A stretch of 64,000 bases of DNA from Telopea speciosissima (taxonomy: Eukaryota; Streptophyta; Magnoliopsida; Proteales; Proteaceae), in contig NC_057925.1 in the NCBI RefSeq assembly GCF_018873765.1, positions 13,403,568 to 13,467,567 on the forward strand. Reading direction: 5' to 3'. Position numbers and translations under genes: made by a program. Below the pieces are notes generated by a model, which was given only the letters and a program-made list of their open reading frames with translations, had not been told where the DNA came from and ran no database searches. Of the stretch, positions 1 through 11,740 are shown piece after piece; positions within the stretch are counted from its first letter, which is position 1; every line of letters starts with the position of its first letter.

Positions 1-208
1 TGTGGCCGTGCCTGGGTGGGGCCGCTCCTGGGTGAGAGGCCGCCTGGGTGTGGCCGCGCCTAGGTGAGGCTGCGCCCTAGTGGTGGCCGCTCCTGGGTGA
101 GGCCGCGCCTGGGTGCTGGGACCCCTGTTCGTTCCCCTTGGTTCTGGAGCGGGTCGCCCTGTGACACGTGGTGGCCACTGATTGGCCCGATGAATATTGG
201 ATGTATCA
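1..208 (-). mobile_element. LTR fragment related to the Gypsy LTR at 30106, cut by the window edge
   Basis: Read on the minus strand this begins TGATACATCC and continues with a CCAATCAG...CCACGTGTC block, then GC-rich short repeats of the GGCGCGGCCTCAC type. The same order of blocks occurs at the start of the LTR near 30106, and the CCAATCAGAGGC...CCACGTGTCC block is also in the LTRs at 58032 and 61471. I infer the outer end of an LTR of the same Ty3/Gypsy family, in opposite orientation and continuing beyond position 1. It is a fossil fragment; whether it is a solo LTR or part of a longer copy cannot be seen. Confidence 0.55.
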
Positions 209-517
209 CTCTGTAACTCCTGTTATGGGTGACAGTTTGTAATCCGTCTTCCTTATTTTAATACATGACTCTTTTCACCAAAAAAAAAAACAAAAGTCTA
301 TATATACTTTGATTCTTTCACTTGCATCATACTCATCATACCTTAAAAAAAAGCTTACATTAACTAAAATAAAAGAGAAAAATGCCAAAAACTACAATAA
401 ACAACAATCCAAACTCACTTCCCTCCCTCGAATCAAGAAAAAAATCAACACAAGCTCAAAAGTCTCACAATTCTATGACATCATACACACACAATTGCAA
501 TGATGGCATACAACTAA
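209..517. other. Sequence between LTR fragment and O-methyltransferase 3' end
   Basis: AT-rich sequence with an A-run near 281-292. It presumably includes the 3'UTR and polyadenylation region of the minus-strand O-methyltransferase. No gene is seen. Confidence 0.4.
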
Positions 518-3500
518 TTAAGGATAAACTTCAATGAGGGATCTCAAACCAAGAATATGAGTTATCTTGTAGTGGCTAAAACCAGATCGGAAGAATAGTT
601 CTTCCCATTCCTTTTGGGTTCTCTCTTTTCCACCGACATGAACCATAATCAGCATGTCAAATAAAAGTTGTGTTTCAATTGATTTGTTTTCTCCTTTGTG
701 CTTGTCATCCACTACCATGTCTATGATCATCACTTTACCTCCCTCATCTCTAGAACTAATGGCTTCTCTGCATCTTTTCAGTATCTGTATACATTCTTCG
801 TCGTTCCAATCATGCAAGATCCACTGTAGTGAAGCACACACATTTTAGTTGAATTATTACAAGAAAATTAAATTTGGATTTAGCAATGGTATTTACTAGG
901 GGTGTCAATTTAGGACCCGATCCGGACTGACAGAAACTGGAACTAGACCACCCAATAGCTTATTGGGACGGATCTGATCCTAGTGATATACTATTGGTCC
1001 AGGCCGGTTCTGGTCTGGGTCTCCCAACGTTTCCAGAACTGATAGCCCATTAAGGGCTAGGTAGCACCGGACCCATTGGAACCAGATGATATGTAAACAA
1101 ATCGAATGGGAAATTAGAAATCTGAAACCCTAAAAGGCTTTAAACCCTAACCTATTTATTAATAGTATTACATTGCTTGGGACTTTTAAGTGGCGCTCTT
1201 TTGTTGCTCTTTAAGTCATCAGTATATGAGTTGAGTTTGAAATGGAAATCATGAACTCTTAAAGTTGTCTCCTTATTTTTATATGCATCAATGTCTTTAC
1301 TTTGAGCTCTACAAGACTATATTAATGTATGATGAAGCACCCGTTTTCCTAAAGAAACTCTCATTGTCCTTGTTTTGGGCTCAATAATGTTTGGAACTGA
1401 TTAGGAACTGGAACCGGACCACCCATTAGTTAACAGTCCTGGATCTCAGATTTGGATCCGGTAAGCTTATTGGTCCGATTATGATCTTGATACCTCAGAG
1501 CCGGAACCACTAAGGATCCGGACCAATAGCCCAGAACCGGACCAATTGACACCCCTAGTATTTACCGTCGCTAAAGACCCAAAAACCACTATTATATCAT
1601 TTACAATCGGTTTTTCCACGTCAAAAATCCACCATGAATTGTGCTGCAGTTAATGACTTGGGTCAGTATTAGCTACTGTGTGTAGATTTAGCTACTGTAA
1701 TTTCACGGTAATTAAAAGGTGTAAATTTAGTGGCGGTCACTACTACTACTAAATATTCATATTTTATTATTAAACCCAATAAAAAAAAAATTTGGATAAA
1801 CATTAATAAATCCATTATGATTAGAGTGGTTAGGGTCAGTATTTTTTTTTGCTAAAGGATCATTTGAATTAAAGAAAGAAGAAAAGAACGAAAAAAATAC
1901 AATCTGGACTTAGCTAGCCAGAAAAAAATACACCAACAGAAAAGCAAGGAAACCCCTACCACCTATGGCATTGCCATTAGCGGGAAAGGAAAGCTCGCAG
2001 CACTAGACATAACAAAAGATGGGAAAATATCATAAAATACTATATCTAAGACGGTCTCTGTGCTTCAATCAAAAGTTCACCATGCATAGAAGGGGCAGGG
2101 TCACCATCGAAGAAGAAACTTCCAAGCACTCTGCTGACTTTGCTAAAAAATCTGCAAGGGGGGGTTGGCTTCTCTAAAGCAGTGGGAGATTTTCCACTCA
2201 ATAGAAGAAATGAATGACTGAAGAGAGAGTCACGCTTGGTGAACAAACCACGGAACAACTTTCGATGAAATCAAAAGGAGTACTGAAACCGAGTCACACT
2301 CCACCCAAATCTTTTGATAGCCAAGGTCGTTAGCCCATTCCAATCCATGAATAACGGCATAGAATTCAGCTTCAAAGTTTTATTTTCACCCCTAGAAACT
2401 TTCTAAAGGAGAAAACAACATTGGCCTACTCATCAAGAAAAAACTCCTCCCGCTCTAGCCCTTCCTGGATTTTCCAAAGAGCAAACCTCAACGTTCAACT
2501 TCACTCAGCCAACATGGGGGGCACCAAAAAATTTCCAGCGGATCTCGATGAGGTCTTGGGAAAAACGGGATACCCAGGCACCTAGATAAAATCAGATCTT
2601 CAACTGAAGCAATCTGGCTCTTAAAATTGATAGATAGGAGAAATAATTCATGCTTCACAAAATCCCAAACCAGGGTGTGGGAATGCTTTTTCCCTTCAAA
2701 GCTCCTTGCATTGCGTTCCAACCAAATGAAAAATGGGATCAGAACGGACCCCACCAACCAAGGTTCTTTGAGAGAAAAGATATGAGCTTTTCTTTTCCAC
2801 CATGCAAAAATATCCCCAATAGACGATTGTTGCTGCCAAGCCACTCCGAAAAGTCCAAGAAAAGAGCACCAGAGGGCTTACACAAATTCACAATTTAGAA
2901 AAATTTAGAGACTCCTCCTTGTGACAAAACTCACAACGGGAAGAGAGAGAAATTCCTCTATTCCTCACCTTGCCATCGGTCGGCAATTTACTATGAAGAA
3001 GTCTCCCAGCAAAGACCGAGTGGCGTGGAAGGAGAGCTTTACCCCAAACAACCTTAGACCATGAGACCTTTGGCTTAACCTCATGCAAAGCATTCCAAGC
3101 TGATTTTACAGAGAAACTCCCCAAAGATGTTAAACACCAAGAAACTACATCCTCCACAGCCAGGTTTGGAAGCTTCACAGAGTATGCCAAGGAAAAAATA
3201 TTAGAAAGACAATGGGATTCAAAATCTGGTAAACGCCACTCTGAATTCTCTATAAAATCATTAAGATGTGAAACCATCCCTTGGAAAAAAGACAATCCAG
3301 GCCAGAGAGTTCTTCAATAGAAACAAACCCAACCATCTATCTTTCCACATTAGAATTTTTTTTCCATCACCTACTGTCCAACGTTCATGCTCTGCCACAA
3401 AATTCTCAAGTGTTCTCACGCAGGCCAAATTGAAGATGATTTATAACCTCTCTTGAGAGAACCATCTTTGCTAACAAATCTAGCACGAAAAAAATTACTC

Positions 3501-6500
3501 ATACCTGACGCCCCGTGCTTGATTTGCCACACAAGTTTAGAAAGCAGAGACTTATTAACATCCCTCAACCATCTAATGCCCAGCCCCCCTTCAAGCTTGG
3601 GTCTGCACACATCAACCCATTTAACAGAAATTTTTTTGATAGTTTCCATATCTCCACTCTGAATAAAATTTCTCATCCATCAAGAGATTCAGGCCACCAG
3701 TAAATAGAAAATTATGAACTGACCTGACCAACTCAACTCTATCCGCCATCGTAAGCAGCTTGCCCTTCCATCCTATCAACTAATTTTTCATCTTATTCAA
3801 TAAGGGAAGGAGATGATCTTTTTTAACTCTACCTCTGAAAATCTGCACTCCTAGGTATCGGATGGGGAGAGAGCATGCTGGAATATCCAGAATCTTTGAA
3901 ATACTATGTTTGTGGTGAGGAGAAACCTTCCCAGCAAATATTTTACTCTTCTCCAAATTAACCTACTACCCTAAGAACTGTTGATATTTAGATAAGAAAA
4001 CCTTCAGATTATGCACATACCTCAACGAACCATTCATGAAAATAAAAACATCATCTTCTTCATAAGCTTTTTGTGGGATAATGATTCTGGTGACATTACC
4101 CCACTGTATAGGTTCAGGTAAGACCTCAAGATTGAGAAAAGCAGAAGTTCCCATCGCAGCCACATAGGATTTTCTATTTACCGGTGGTGGTGGTGGGCTA
4201 CCATCGACTCTAGCTGCAGAAGGCAAGTGACCTGCTCCTTGCAAAGCTACACCCCGTCCCAGAGATTCTCTGCACCAGGAATTAGAGTCCTCCTCCTCCA
4301 ATGCCTCCCTTCCACACACCTCTCACACAGCACTCTCCATCCCTCAAATTCTCGTACAAATAAGGAATGTGTATTCTCTCCAATTCTTCTTCTCCGGGGC
4401 AGCATGTTTATTGCCACTAAAAGTAATATAATCATTGCCATAAATAAACCAACACTAAGTGTATTTATTTAAAAAAAAAAAACTGCCCTGCCATGCCCCC
4501 ATCCTACCCCTATTCTCTGCCTTGGCCACCCCAACCTAGCCTCCACTGCAATTCCCTTCCCCTGCCCATCTTGTCCCCACCCCGCCATCATCCCCCCCAC
4601 CCCTACTCCCTAAAATGCCCACCCCCATCACTGCCTGTTCCCATCCCCTACCTTGTGCTCCTTGTCAGCTTAGCGCCCCCCCCCCCCCTTCATCTCCCCA
4701 TCCATCGCCCCCAGTATAACTCCCCTCCTTGCACATTTTCCTACCATTGCACCCTGAAACTCCCAACCCCATCACTACTTTTCCCTAAAACGCCACCCTC
4801 ATTACCGCCAACCCCAACCGTTACCCCATGCTCCATGCCAGCTTGCCCCCACCCCGTTTTCATCTCCCCTCCACCTCCCCATACAATTCTCCTACCTTTT
4901 CCATCCTGCCCCTTCCACTGCTCCTTAAGACTCCGAACCCCATCACCCCCGTCCCCATTCTCTTCCCCCGTCCTCCCTACCTTACCAGCTTATCCACACC
5001 CCCTCTTGATTTCCCCCTCCACCACCCCCATTGCTACACCCCTCCCCTACCCTCCCTTGACTCCATCCCCCTTCTGCTACTCCTTTTCTGCCCTAAATAT
5101 ATTATCTTGTTATTGAACACATTATGAGGAAATTAAAATTGAGGGATGGCAGGTCCTAGTCTAATTATGTATCAGGTGATGAAGTGAGTCAACCATAGGA
5201 ATTGTCACCTATTCTAGTTTGAATGATTGTACCCATAAGGCCATAACGGATGAAGGTTGGTGGGTTCATAGGGTTGGTCAAGAGTTATCATAAATCTTGC
5301 TAGGTGGAAAGAAAGGATTCATTCCAATCCAAAAAATAATAAAAAAGAAAGGATTTTCTTTCCTCATCACTATGTCTAGTGAAGTACAATGCTTAACTAT
5401 TAGCCACTTGATAGTACATGAGTTAATCATAGGATAGAAGACCAGGCGAGCATCTCATTGGTACAATTTCTGTTTAAAATCAGTAGGGGGAGTAATTAAA
5501 ATTACAAAAGATGTCTTTTGTATTTTATATTCATCCCCATTTGATGGCATTTTGGTAATTCAAAAAAATTACCTTGCTTACTTCGAATTAGAATTTTGTC
5601 AATGAGATGTATGAAGAGTATCGTATCTCATTAAGTAACCCATGTGAAATAGTGAAGTGTTATACTTCACTAGGCATAGTGATGCCTAGTTAAGTATAAC
5701 CAGGGGGGAAAAGGACACAAATAGAACTAGCATCATACCTTGAGCAAAATTGCATGTGCTTTAGGAATGCCATCAAACATGTCTCCTTCAACGTACTTCA
5801 AGTTCTTAGTATTCCCTTCCAAGTCAGCAACTACATGTGGCAGATCAAAAACTGTGCACTTCAAGTCTGGAAATGTCTCGGCAATGGCCTTGGTTGTAGT
5901 TCCTGTGCCACCCCCCACGTCTACTAGTGACCCTAACCCTTGGAAGGCCACCTTACACTCTGTGACAAGTAATCTTGTCACCATTATAGAGTCACTAGAC
6001 ATAGCTTCATTGAAGGCAACATTGAAGTTGGGATTTTCATTAGCGTAGTTCCACATAGAACACTTGTGGGTGGTTTCAAACGGTGTCACATCGCTCCCTT
6101 TGAACCACTCACTCATTAAATTAAATGGTTCCATGAGAACTTGATCTAGTTGTACCAACAGGAAGGGCAACACACTTGTGGGATTATCCTTTAAGAGGAA
6201 CTTTGAGCTTGGTGTGAGAACGTAACCTTCTTCCTGCTCATCTTCATGAACTTTTCGTAGAGCAAAGAAGCCAGAGTGCACCATTAAGCACATGAGGCGA
6301 TAAAGGTTATCAGTTTTCTGATGAGGAATTGCAAGCTTGGTGACCAACTCTGAGAGTGTTATGGGTTGGCTATGGTTGTTAACAATGTTAATTATACCTA
6401 GTTGGACTACACATCTAAGGGACATGGACCTTATGAAGCTAAATATATGGTTCCATATGTGAGCTTGAGCTTGGAACATCTCCATTCCTTCCTCCTCCAT

Positions 6501-6515
6501 GGCAATTAGATCCAT
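518..6515 (-). CDS. COMT-class plant O-methyltransferase, two exons (trans-resveratrol di-O-methyltransferase-like)
   Basis: An S-adenosylmethionine-dependent O-methyltransferase that would methylate a hydroxyl of a small phenolic or alkaloid in the cytosol. Exon 1 is 6515-5739 (259 codons) and exon 2 is 823-518 (101 codons plus stop). The splice sites are CTCAAG|GTATGA and CACTACAG|TGGATC, in phase 0, giving 360 aa, a normal family length. Residues 1-100 form the dimerisation region. The SAM motif DVGGGTGTTTK is at about 199-209, DLPHVV at 224-229 and GDMF at 244-247. The splice rebuilds LLKWILHDWNDEE, where His263 is the expected catalytic base; GGKER (Glu326) follows. The start is supported by a TATA box 75 bp upstream. 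The 4.9-kb intron holds a hAT MITE, a LINE and a C-rich tract. The phrases DLPHVV and WILHDWNDEE resemble the resveratrol/orcinol O-methyltransferase group, but the substrate cannot be read from the sequence. The gene looks intact. Confidence 0.9.
897..1557. mobile_element. hAT-type non-autonomous element (661 bp) in the O-methyltransferase intron
   Basis: Perfect 14-bp terminal inverted repeats (TAGGGGTGTCAATT at the left, its complement at the right) are flanked by identical 8-bp duplications GTATTTAC at 889-896 and 1558-1565. An 8-bp duplication with a TAGGGGTG end is the hAT hallmark. The interior repeats short blocks such as GGAACCGGACC and has no transposase, so this is a non-autonomous derivative. 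Confidence 0.9.
1843..4360 (-). mobile_element. L1-type LINE with large internal deletion
   Basis: Minus-strand LINE with its tail as a T-run at 1843-1852. From 5' to 3' on the minus strand it has an ORF1-like N-terminus (about 4319-4060; RKSYVAAMGTSAFLN, then WGNVTRIIIPQKAYEE). This is joined directly to the thumb region of the reverse transcriptase (DDVFIFMNGSLRYVHNLK) at about 4055. The downstream ORF2 follows (KLEGGLGIRWLRDVNKSLL near 3570; the zinc-binding/RVT linker near 3290-2900; a C-terminal region to about 2400). The rest of ORF1, the endonuclease and the RT palm are missing. Reading frames are broken. No clear target duplication was found. Confidence 0.8.
4480..5110. repeat. C-rich, G-poor degenerate tandem tract
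   Basis: About 630 bp of strongly C-rich sequence with very few G on the plus strand. Related blocks recur at roughly 150-175 bp spacing (for example the CAGCTT-containing block near 4666, 4838 and 4986), so it looks like a degenerate minisatellite. A 207-codon Pro/Ser/Leu-rich open frame crosses it, but this follows from base composition and I do not call a gene. Confidence 0.6.
5111..5738. other. Remaining intron sequence of the O-methyltransferase
   Basis: AT-rich intron sequence with short runs of CTTCACTAGGCATAGTGA-type dyads near 5650-5690. No coding signal or recognisable element. Confidence 0.5.
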
Positions 6516-6589
6516 TAATACAAAATTTTAAGACTTCTAAATAACACCAATTGATATAAAGGCTCTGTCAAATCTCCTACAAATTTAAG

Positions 6590-6597
6590 TATTTATA
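6590..6597 (-). promoter_or_regulatory. TATA box of the O-methyltransferase
   Basis: TATAAATA on the minus strand, preceded by CAC, 75 bp upstream of the ATG at 6515. It would give a short leader of roughly 45 nt. Confidence 0.6.
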
Positions 6598-6785
6598 GTG
6601 GAGCAAAGTGCACTATGATGTATTTTTTTTTCTTGATGGATGCTTTACTTTGGTCATATCGAAAAATATTACTTTGGCCTACATATTAAATTTTATAGTC
6701 TAATTTATAAAACCACGGAATCATGAAATAGTTTCACATCATTTGGGGATTTACTATGGAATGCGGATATATGTGAGTTGGGCTC

Positions 6786-6915
6786 ACGTTCACGTACGTG
6801 GGCGTACAAGAACGGCTCCCAGCTGTTCAGATAGAATCCATCCATGTGGGTCCCACAAAATGGATTCCATTTGAACAACTGGGAGTCATTCTCGTACGCT
6901 CACATACGTGAACGT
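6786..6915. repeat. Fold-back (hairpin) MITE in the O-methyltransferase promoter
   Basis: Two arms of about 55 bp pair with each other (ACGTTCACGTACGTG...TCCCAGCTGTTCA... against its near-complement ending CGTGAACGT) around a short centre GTGGGTCCCAC. It lies about 270 bp upstream of the ATG. Arms are about 85-90% complementary by eye. Confidence 0.7.
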
Positions 6916-7129
6916 TAGCTAGACTCGTATATGTTGTAACTTCCATATTTGGTATGATGCGGTTTAAAACTATGCGGGGCTCGGTCCAAAACAGACGATA
7001 TCATATCATCTGTGGGACCAAGTTTGTGGCACTTCAAATATAAAATCAAATACCTTTCTAACAAACCCTCGTGTGCTTTTTTGTTAGCCCAATTATATAA
7101 AATTTTGTAATTCGTTTCATGCGACTTTC

Positions 7130-7590
7130 CCCCCAGCCACTACCCCACAAAGTCGTTTCTCTGAAAGCATGATTCTTGCATCTCCCTCTTTCCTCCCTCC
7201 TTAGAGTTTGTCCACTTGTTTCTTTGAAAGCATGGTTCTTGCCTCCCTCTCTCCTCCTTTGGAGCTTGTCCATTCGTTTCTTGGAAATTATGATTTTTTT
7301 AGTTTTTTGCTAAAAGGTTTGCAAGAATTATACTAAATCAAAAAAAAAGAAGAATACAAGTGTTTAACGTCCAGGCATACCCAGAGGACTACAAAGAAAC
7401 AAGAAGATCGATAGGGGAATAAGATGGAAATCATGGTTCTTGCCTCCCTCTTTTTCACTCCTTGGCCATTGTCCCTGTTGCTTTGAAAGTATAGTTCTTG
7501 CCTCCCTCCTATCCTCCCTCTTTGGAGCTCGTCCACTCATTTCTCTAAACGAATGGTTTTGCCACCCTCCTTGGAACTCATCTATTCGTT
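7130..7590. repeat. Minisatellite of ~58-65 bp units, interrupted by a LINE tail
   Basis: Units like TTTCTTTGAAAGCATGGTTC, then TTGCCTCCCTC, then TTTGGAGCTTGTCCA, recur at about 7151, 7217, 7275, 7425, 7480 and 7540 with divergence. The array is split by the insertion at 7289-7420. No gene is seen in it. Confidence 0.65.
7289..7420 (-). mobile_element. Short 3' fragment of a LINE
   Basis: A T-rich start (TTTTTTAGTTTTTTGC) is followed by TAAAAGG...TACTAAATC, the same minus-strand LINE tail pattern seen at 1843 and 46518. Flanks GGAAATTATGATT and GGAAATCATGGTT look like a diverged target duplication. Confidence 0.55.
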
Positions 7591-7924
7591 TGATGTTCCT
7601 TACTCTCATGTTCAAGTGTTTGCTCTTCATAGACACCCCATTTGTCACCTTCAGGATGCACAGAACGACGATGAAAAATGTTTTGGAATGTGGTGTGAGG
7701 CTCAATCTTGGCTGGAGAAGTCTCTTCTGACCTTGAATCTAACAAGTAGAATCACCCTACAAAAAATTTTGAAAAACTATCCATAACATGACCGAAATTC
7801 CCATGATACGGTTTTACTTGAACAACGTCGAATTGGCCCAAACATCACAATTAGGTGTATTTTATCATTAAAACTCAATTCCAAAAGAAGTGCAAAAATG
7901 TTGGTTTTTTTTACTGTTATTTTA

Positions 7925-10900
7925 AGTAAATTGATACCCTTGAAGGAAATTTTTTAAATTGCTCACATATCTTGTACTGCATTCATGAAAATGAAAACAG
8001 TAGCTGCAAAAGGCAGATAAGTGTGGACCATAGCACCTCTCGGATCTTGAAGAGCCTTTAGCTTCCCCTTAAGCCGTAGTGTCAAAATTCCTCTACAAAG
8101 AACTTCTTTTGATAAAATAAAAAAGAAACGGAACAAGGAGATCACCCTCACACAATCCACATTCTATGTCAAAAAAACACCCACTGGGCCATCATTAAAT
8201 AAAATAGATAAATTTGCAGAAGAGTAATTTGTGGACCCATTTTATTCATAATTCACATAAACCAAACTTTCTCATCACATCAAACAAAAAATCTCATTCA
8301 AGAGTATTATAGGTCTTCTGAATGTCTAACTTTAACCCAATACTGCCCCAAAAAGCTTTTTGTGTAAAATATTGGTAAGCCCCGCGAAGCCATGTTGATG
8401 TTTGTAAAAAGTGAAATTATCAACGCCACCCCCTGACATTTGCCTATATTTTAGAGCATATCCATTAACTATCATAATATCAATCGTTACCCATTATTGG
8501 ACGGTGTTAACTTTTAAAATTCTTTTGACCAAAATACCTTTTACACTAAAACATAAGGATAAATAGCAACCAGAATACCTAATATTGTCTTAACAAATTG
8601 TAATTTAGGTATTTGACGTTTCATATATTGTGTTTGAGGTGTCAAAATCAGATTATAAGTAACCTAATTACTCAAATTTTTTTTTTTCTTTTTCTTTTTT
8701 CCATTTTTTTTTTCAATTTTACCCTTAAAATAAACCCACCCCATCACTGCCTCTGCTCCTCCTCGTTCTTCTTCTTCCTCATCCTCTACAATCCTCAACA
8801 TCACCCCACATCCTCTCTCCTCTCTGCATCCATCCCCGTCACCTTCTAGTTGCTATTGGCCACTACCGTCACGGCGTCACCTACTACCCCGCTTTATAGA
8901 TCCCCCTCCAAGAACATCCACAAGGTCTTTGATGAGATATGTTGTTCCATCCAGATCCCAAAATCAAATCCAATTCAAACCCTCGTTGATACAACAATCT
9001 ATGGAGAAAAAAACAAGAAGACATTATTAAGTCAACAAGTTAACGTTTTTTAGGGGAAACCATATAAAAATTCAAGTGATAGATTAGGATAATTTGGGAA
9101 AAGACAGAAGAAACTGTTAAAGATACCTTTCGTTTTCTTCATTAGAAAAAATCAAATCAAAAATAAAAGATCAGTATTGAAAGATTGTGTGAGAAATTGA
9201 AAGTGAGATCTGTTGGGATGAGAAATTAAAAGACAGGAAAATATTGGGTGGTGGTAGAACCCAAGATGCAGTTTATAAATTTTTTAAATTTCTGACCCTA
9301 GAGAAGCAATTGCAATTGAAGCCCGGTATTCAGCTCAAGAAAAACTGCGAGAGGAACAGAGAGATATATGGCTTTAATTTGCGCAGCTGGGGTTGCGGGG
9401 AAGCAGGGGTTGGGGAAGGAATAGACGGAGAGGGAGACGGGTGGGATATGGTGGTGCGGTTGGGTTGCAGCGGGGTAGTGGCGGGTGGGGTGGGATTGGG
9501 TTGCAGCAGGTGGTGGGGCCAGTGGGTTGCAGAGGAGGAGGAAGAAGGAGGGGCAGGAGGGGAAGAAGGGACGGTGATAGGGTGGTTCCCATTAAATTTA
9601 TTTTAAGGAAGAAGAAGGGTTTGTGGGTGGTTTAATTGAAAGGGTAAGTTAGGTACTTCATCCACTAAGAAGGATAGAATTGTCTTTTAAAAAATATTAT
9701 ATAGCTGACATCAGCACTTAACAGTTCTTAACTAACGGTAGGAAGTTTATGTGAAATTAATTTGGTAAAACAGGAGGTGGCGCTGATATTATAGTAGTTA
9801 GTGGGTGTGCTTCAAAATATGGGCAAACATCAAGGGATGGCGTTGATAATTCCCTTGTAAAAATTACTTTACCTCTTTGAAATACCCTTTGCTCTTTAAA
9901 AATTAACTCTAGATGCCAAAAATTTTTAAATCAATTTGTAGAAAAAGTTCCCCAAGCATATTGGTATGAATTTATCCATTCAAAGTAATTGCTCCTTCAA
10001 CCTTTGGGATCATGGTTAAAAAGTTATTGTTCACCCCCTTAGTAATGAAGTCTTCAGAAAATAAATTCTTAAAAGCCTTGCAGGTATCTTGCCCAATGAT
10101 ATGTTAGCATTTTTGAAAGAAGGCACCTAGGAATCTATCGGGCTACCGCTTTAATCTCATTAGAAGAGGGAAAACCAGTAAGAGAAACATTATCCGACTG
10201 ATCAACAAGATTTGGGATGCAAGAAAGCTGGTTCAGTTGCTCGGAGCAGTCAGCCTTCTTAAGAAAAAATTCATAATAATCAGCAATGTACTGACCTATG
10301 ATATGAGGTTGTAATCTGAATAAGAAGCCATCCTCACATTTCAATTCCCAGATAGTGTTTTTGAAGCTCCCGAGCTTTGTTGAAAGGTGGGAAATTTTAG
10401 TATTCCTAACCCCACATTTTAACCACCCCACTCAAGAATTTTCACCCCATAATTTTTCTTGCAATTGAAGAGCCTTCTGATGCGCATTATTAGCTTCAAG
10501 TACCTCACAGTCAAATAAGAAATCCATCATGCCAAAGGTCTCAATAGAGCATGATCCAATGAAACCCAGGGAAGAACCCTCTGGTAAGAATCATGGAAAA
10601 AGTTTTTATCCAAGCTTCATTGCAAAAACTTAAATCAAGCACAAAAGTGACGTTACCCATTTTCTATGGGGAGGATAGGCTAAGTAATGAGCAAGAGTCC
10701 ACCATAGCTGCAAACTCTTGTGCAAAACCCATTTTGAATAGGCCAGACATAAATATCTCCTACAAACAGTCAAAGAAGAGAAGCAGAGATGGACATAGCA
10801 CAAAGGTCAATCCAAAGATTTCCACGAAGAGCTTTGAAACATCTTGATTGAATGGCCGTAATGAAAAAAAAAAATTCTCCTTTGACATCAAAAAATTAAA

Positions 10901-11740
10901 TATGGTGAGTTGCTGATCTGAAGAACTGATAATAATCAGCTTGTGCAAATCCCTCAAGATAACCTAAATGTTAGGATTCTTAGCATCGTTCCCAATGACT
11001 ATGAATCGGATCCAATTAAGTTGTAACCAAGAGATTGACATAAAAGCTTTGGGAACCAACAAAAAGACTTACCAGAGGCTCAACTAAACATATAACTTTT
11101 TTGGGAGATTTCTGTTTGATTATACTCTTGAAGGTTATCTTACACTTGCTGTTTTTAATATCCACTTTCAAGCCTCCAAACAATTTGATGGAGAAAAAAG
11201 ATCCAAGTTACCAGACAAGTGCCAAGAATCTTTGGCAAACTTGCAAATGCTATGCTAAGGAAGAATTTTCAGATTCAATCTCCCTATCAAAGAGAGAAAA
11301 ATCAACGATGTTTCTCCATTAGAGATTCATACACCATCTGCGCTGTTTCTTGATCCTGGTTAACTCCCCATCCTTAACAAGAACAGGCAGGTTATCACTT
11401 GCAGGCACCGCAACTTAATTCCCAACCACGACAACCCGAAAGAGAGAGCTTGTCTTTGTTCACCATTGGAGGCTGATCAACAACCACATTCAAAGCAAGG
11501 ATTGCAGATCAAAATTTGAAAAAATCTATTATCCTATGTTTAAACCTAGGAATAACCCTAGAACCATTGTCGTCTTCTCAATTATCAGAATCCTCTTCTG
11601 AAGACTAGGAATGGCTTGGTTTTTTATTGCCCAGATTCCTAGACTAAAGACACCAAGACAACCACACGGGATGAAAGCTACAAAGAAAATCCAAGGGTCG
11701 ATAAGATGCAGAGAACCATAAGGGGATGTCATTAGATGAC
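7925..11740 (-). mobile_element. Degenerate LINE split by a MULE
   Basis: Minus-strand LINE remains. The endonuclease begins near 11042 (MSISW, then IGNDAKNPN and RDLHKLI). The EN-RT linker is at about 10431-10135 (GFPSSNEIKAVAR). The start of the RT lies at about 10130-9864 (GAFFQKC, HIIGQDTCKAFK, IPKVEGA in shifted frames). After the MULE at 8411-9854 the RT resumes at 8400-7925 (KTYNTLEW, ILFNDGPVGFF, HLSAFC, YVSNLKNFLQGYQFT). The stretch 11050-11740 is presumably ORF1 but is too decayed for me to confirm. Frames are heavily broken, so the copy is old. Confidence 0.65.
8411..9854. mobile_element. Mutator-like element (MULE), non-autonomous
   Basis: Terminal inverted repeats GTGAAATTATCAACGCC and GGCGTTGATAATTCCC extend for tens of bases. 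They are flanked by identical 9-bp duplications TTGTAAAAA at 8402-8410 and 9855-9863. A 9-bp duplication with long inverted repeats is typical of MULEs. No transposase is seen. The interior has a T-rich part (8650-8720), a C-rich part, an unassigned stretch at 8850-9060 and a G-rich stretch at 9390-9590. It may contain captured host DNA, but I do not recognise it. It sits inside the LINE's RT region. Confidence 0.85.

Noticed and set aside
4493-5127. Pro/Ser/Leu-rich frames of 207 and 99 codons
   Set aside because: Explained by the C-rich tract; several frames are open at once because stop codons are rare in such composition.
9244-9635. Gly/Arg-rich and Pro-rich frames
   Set aside because: G-rich low-complexity DNA inside a MULE, open on both strands, with no recognisable domain.
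10593-10847. Plus-strand 84-codon frame
   Set aside because: Shadow of the minus-strand LINE endonuclease region.
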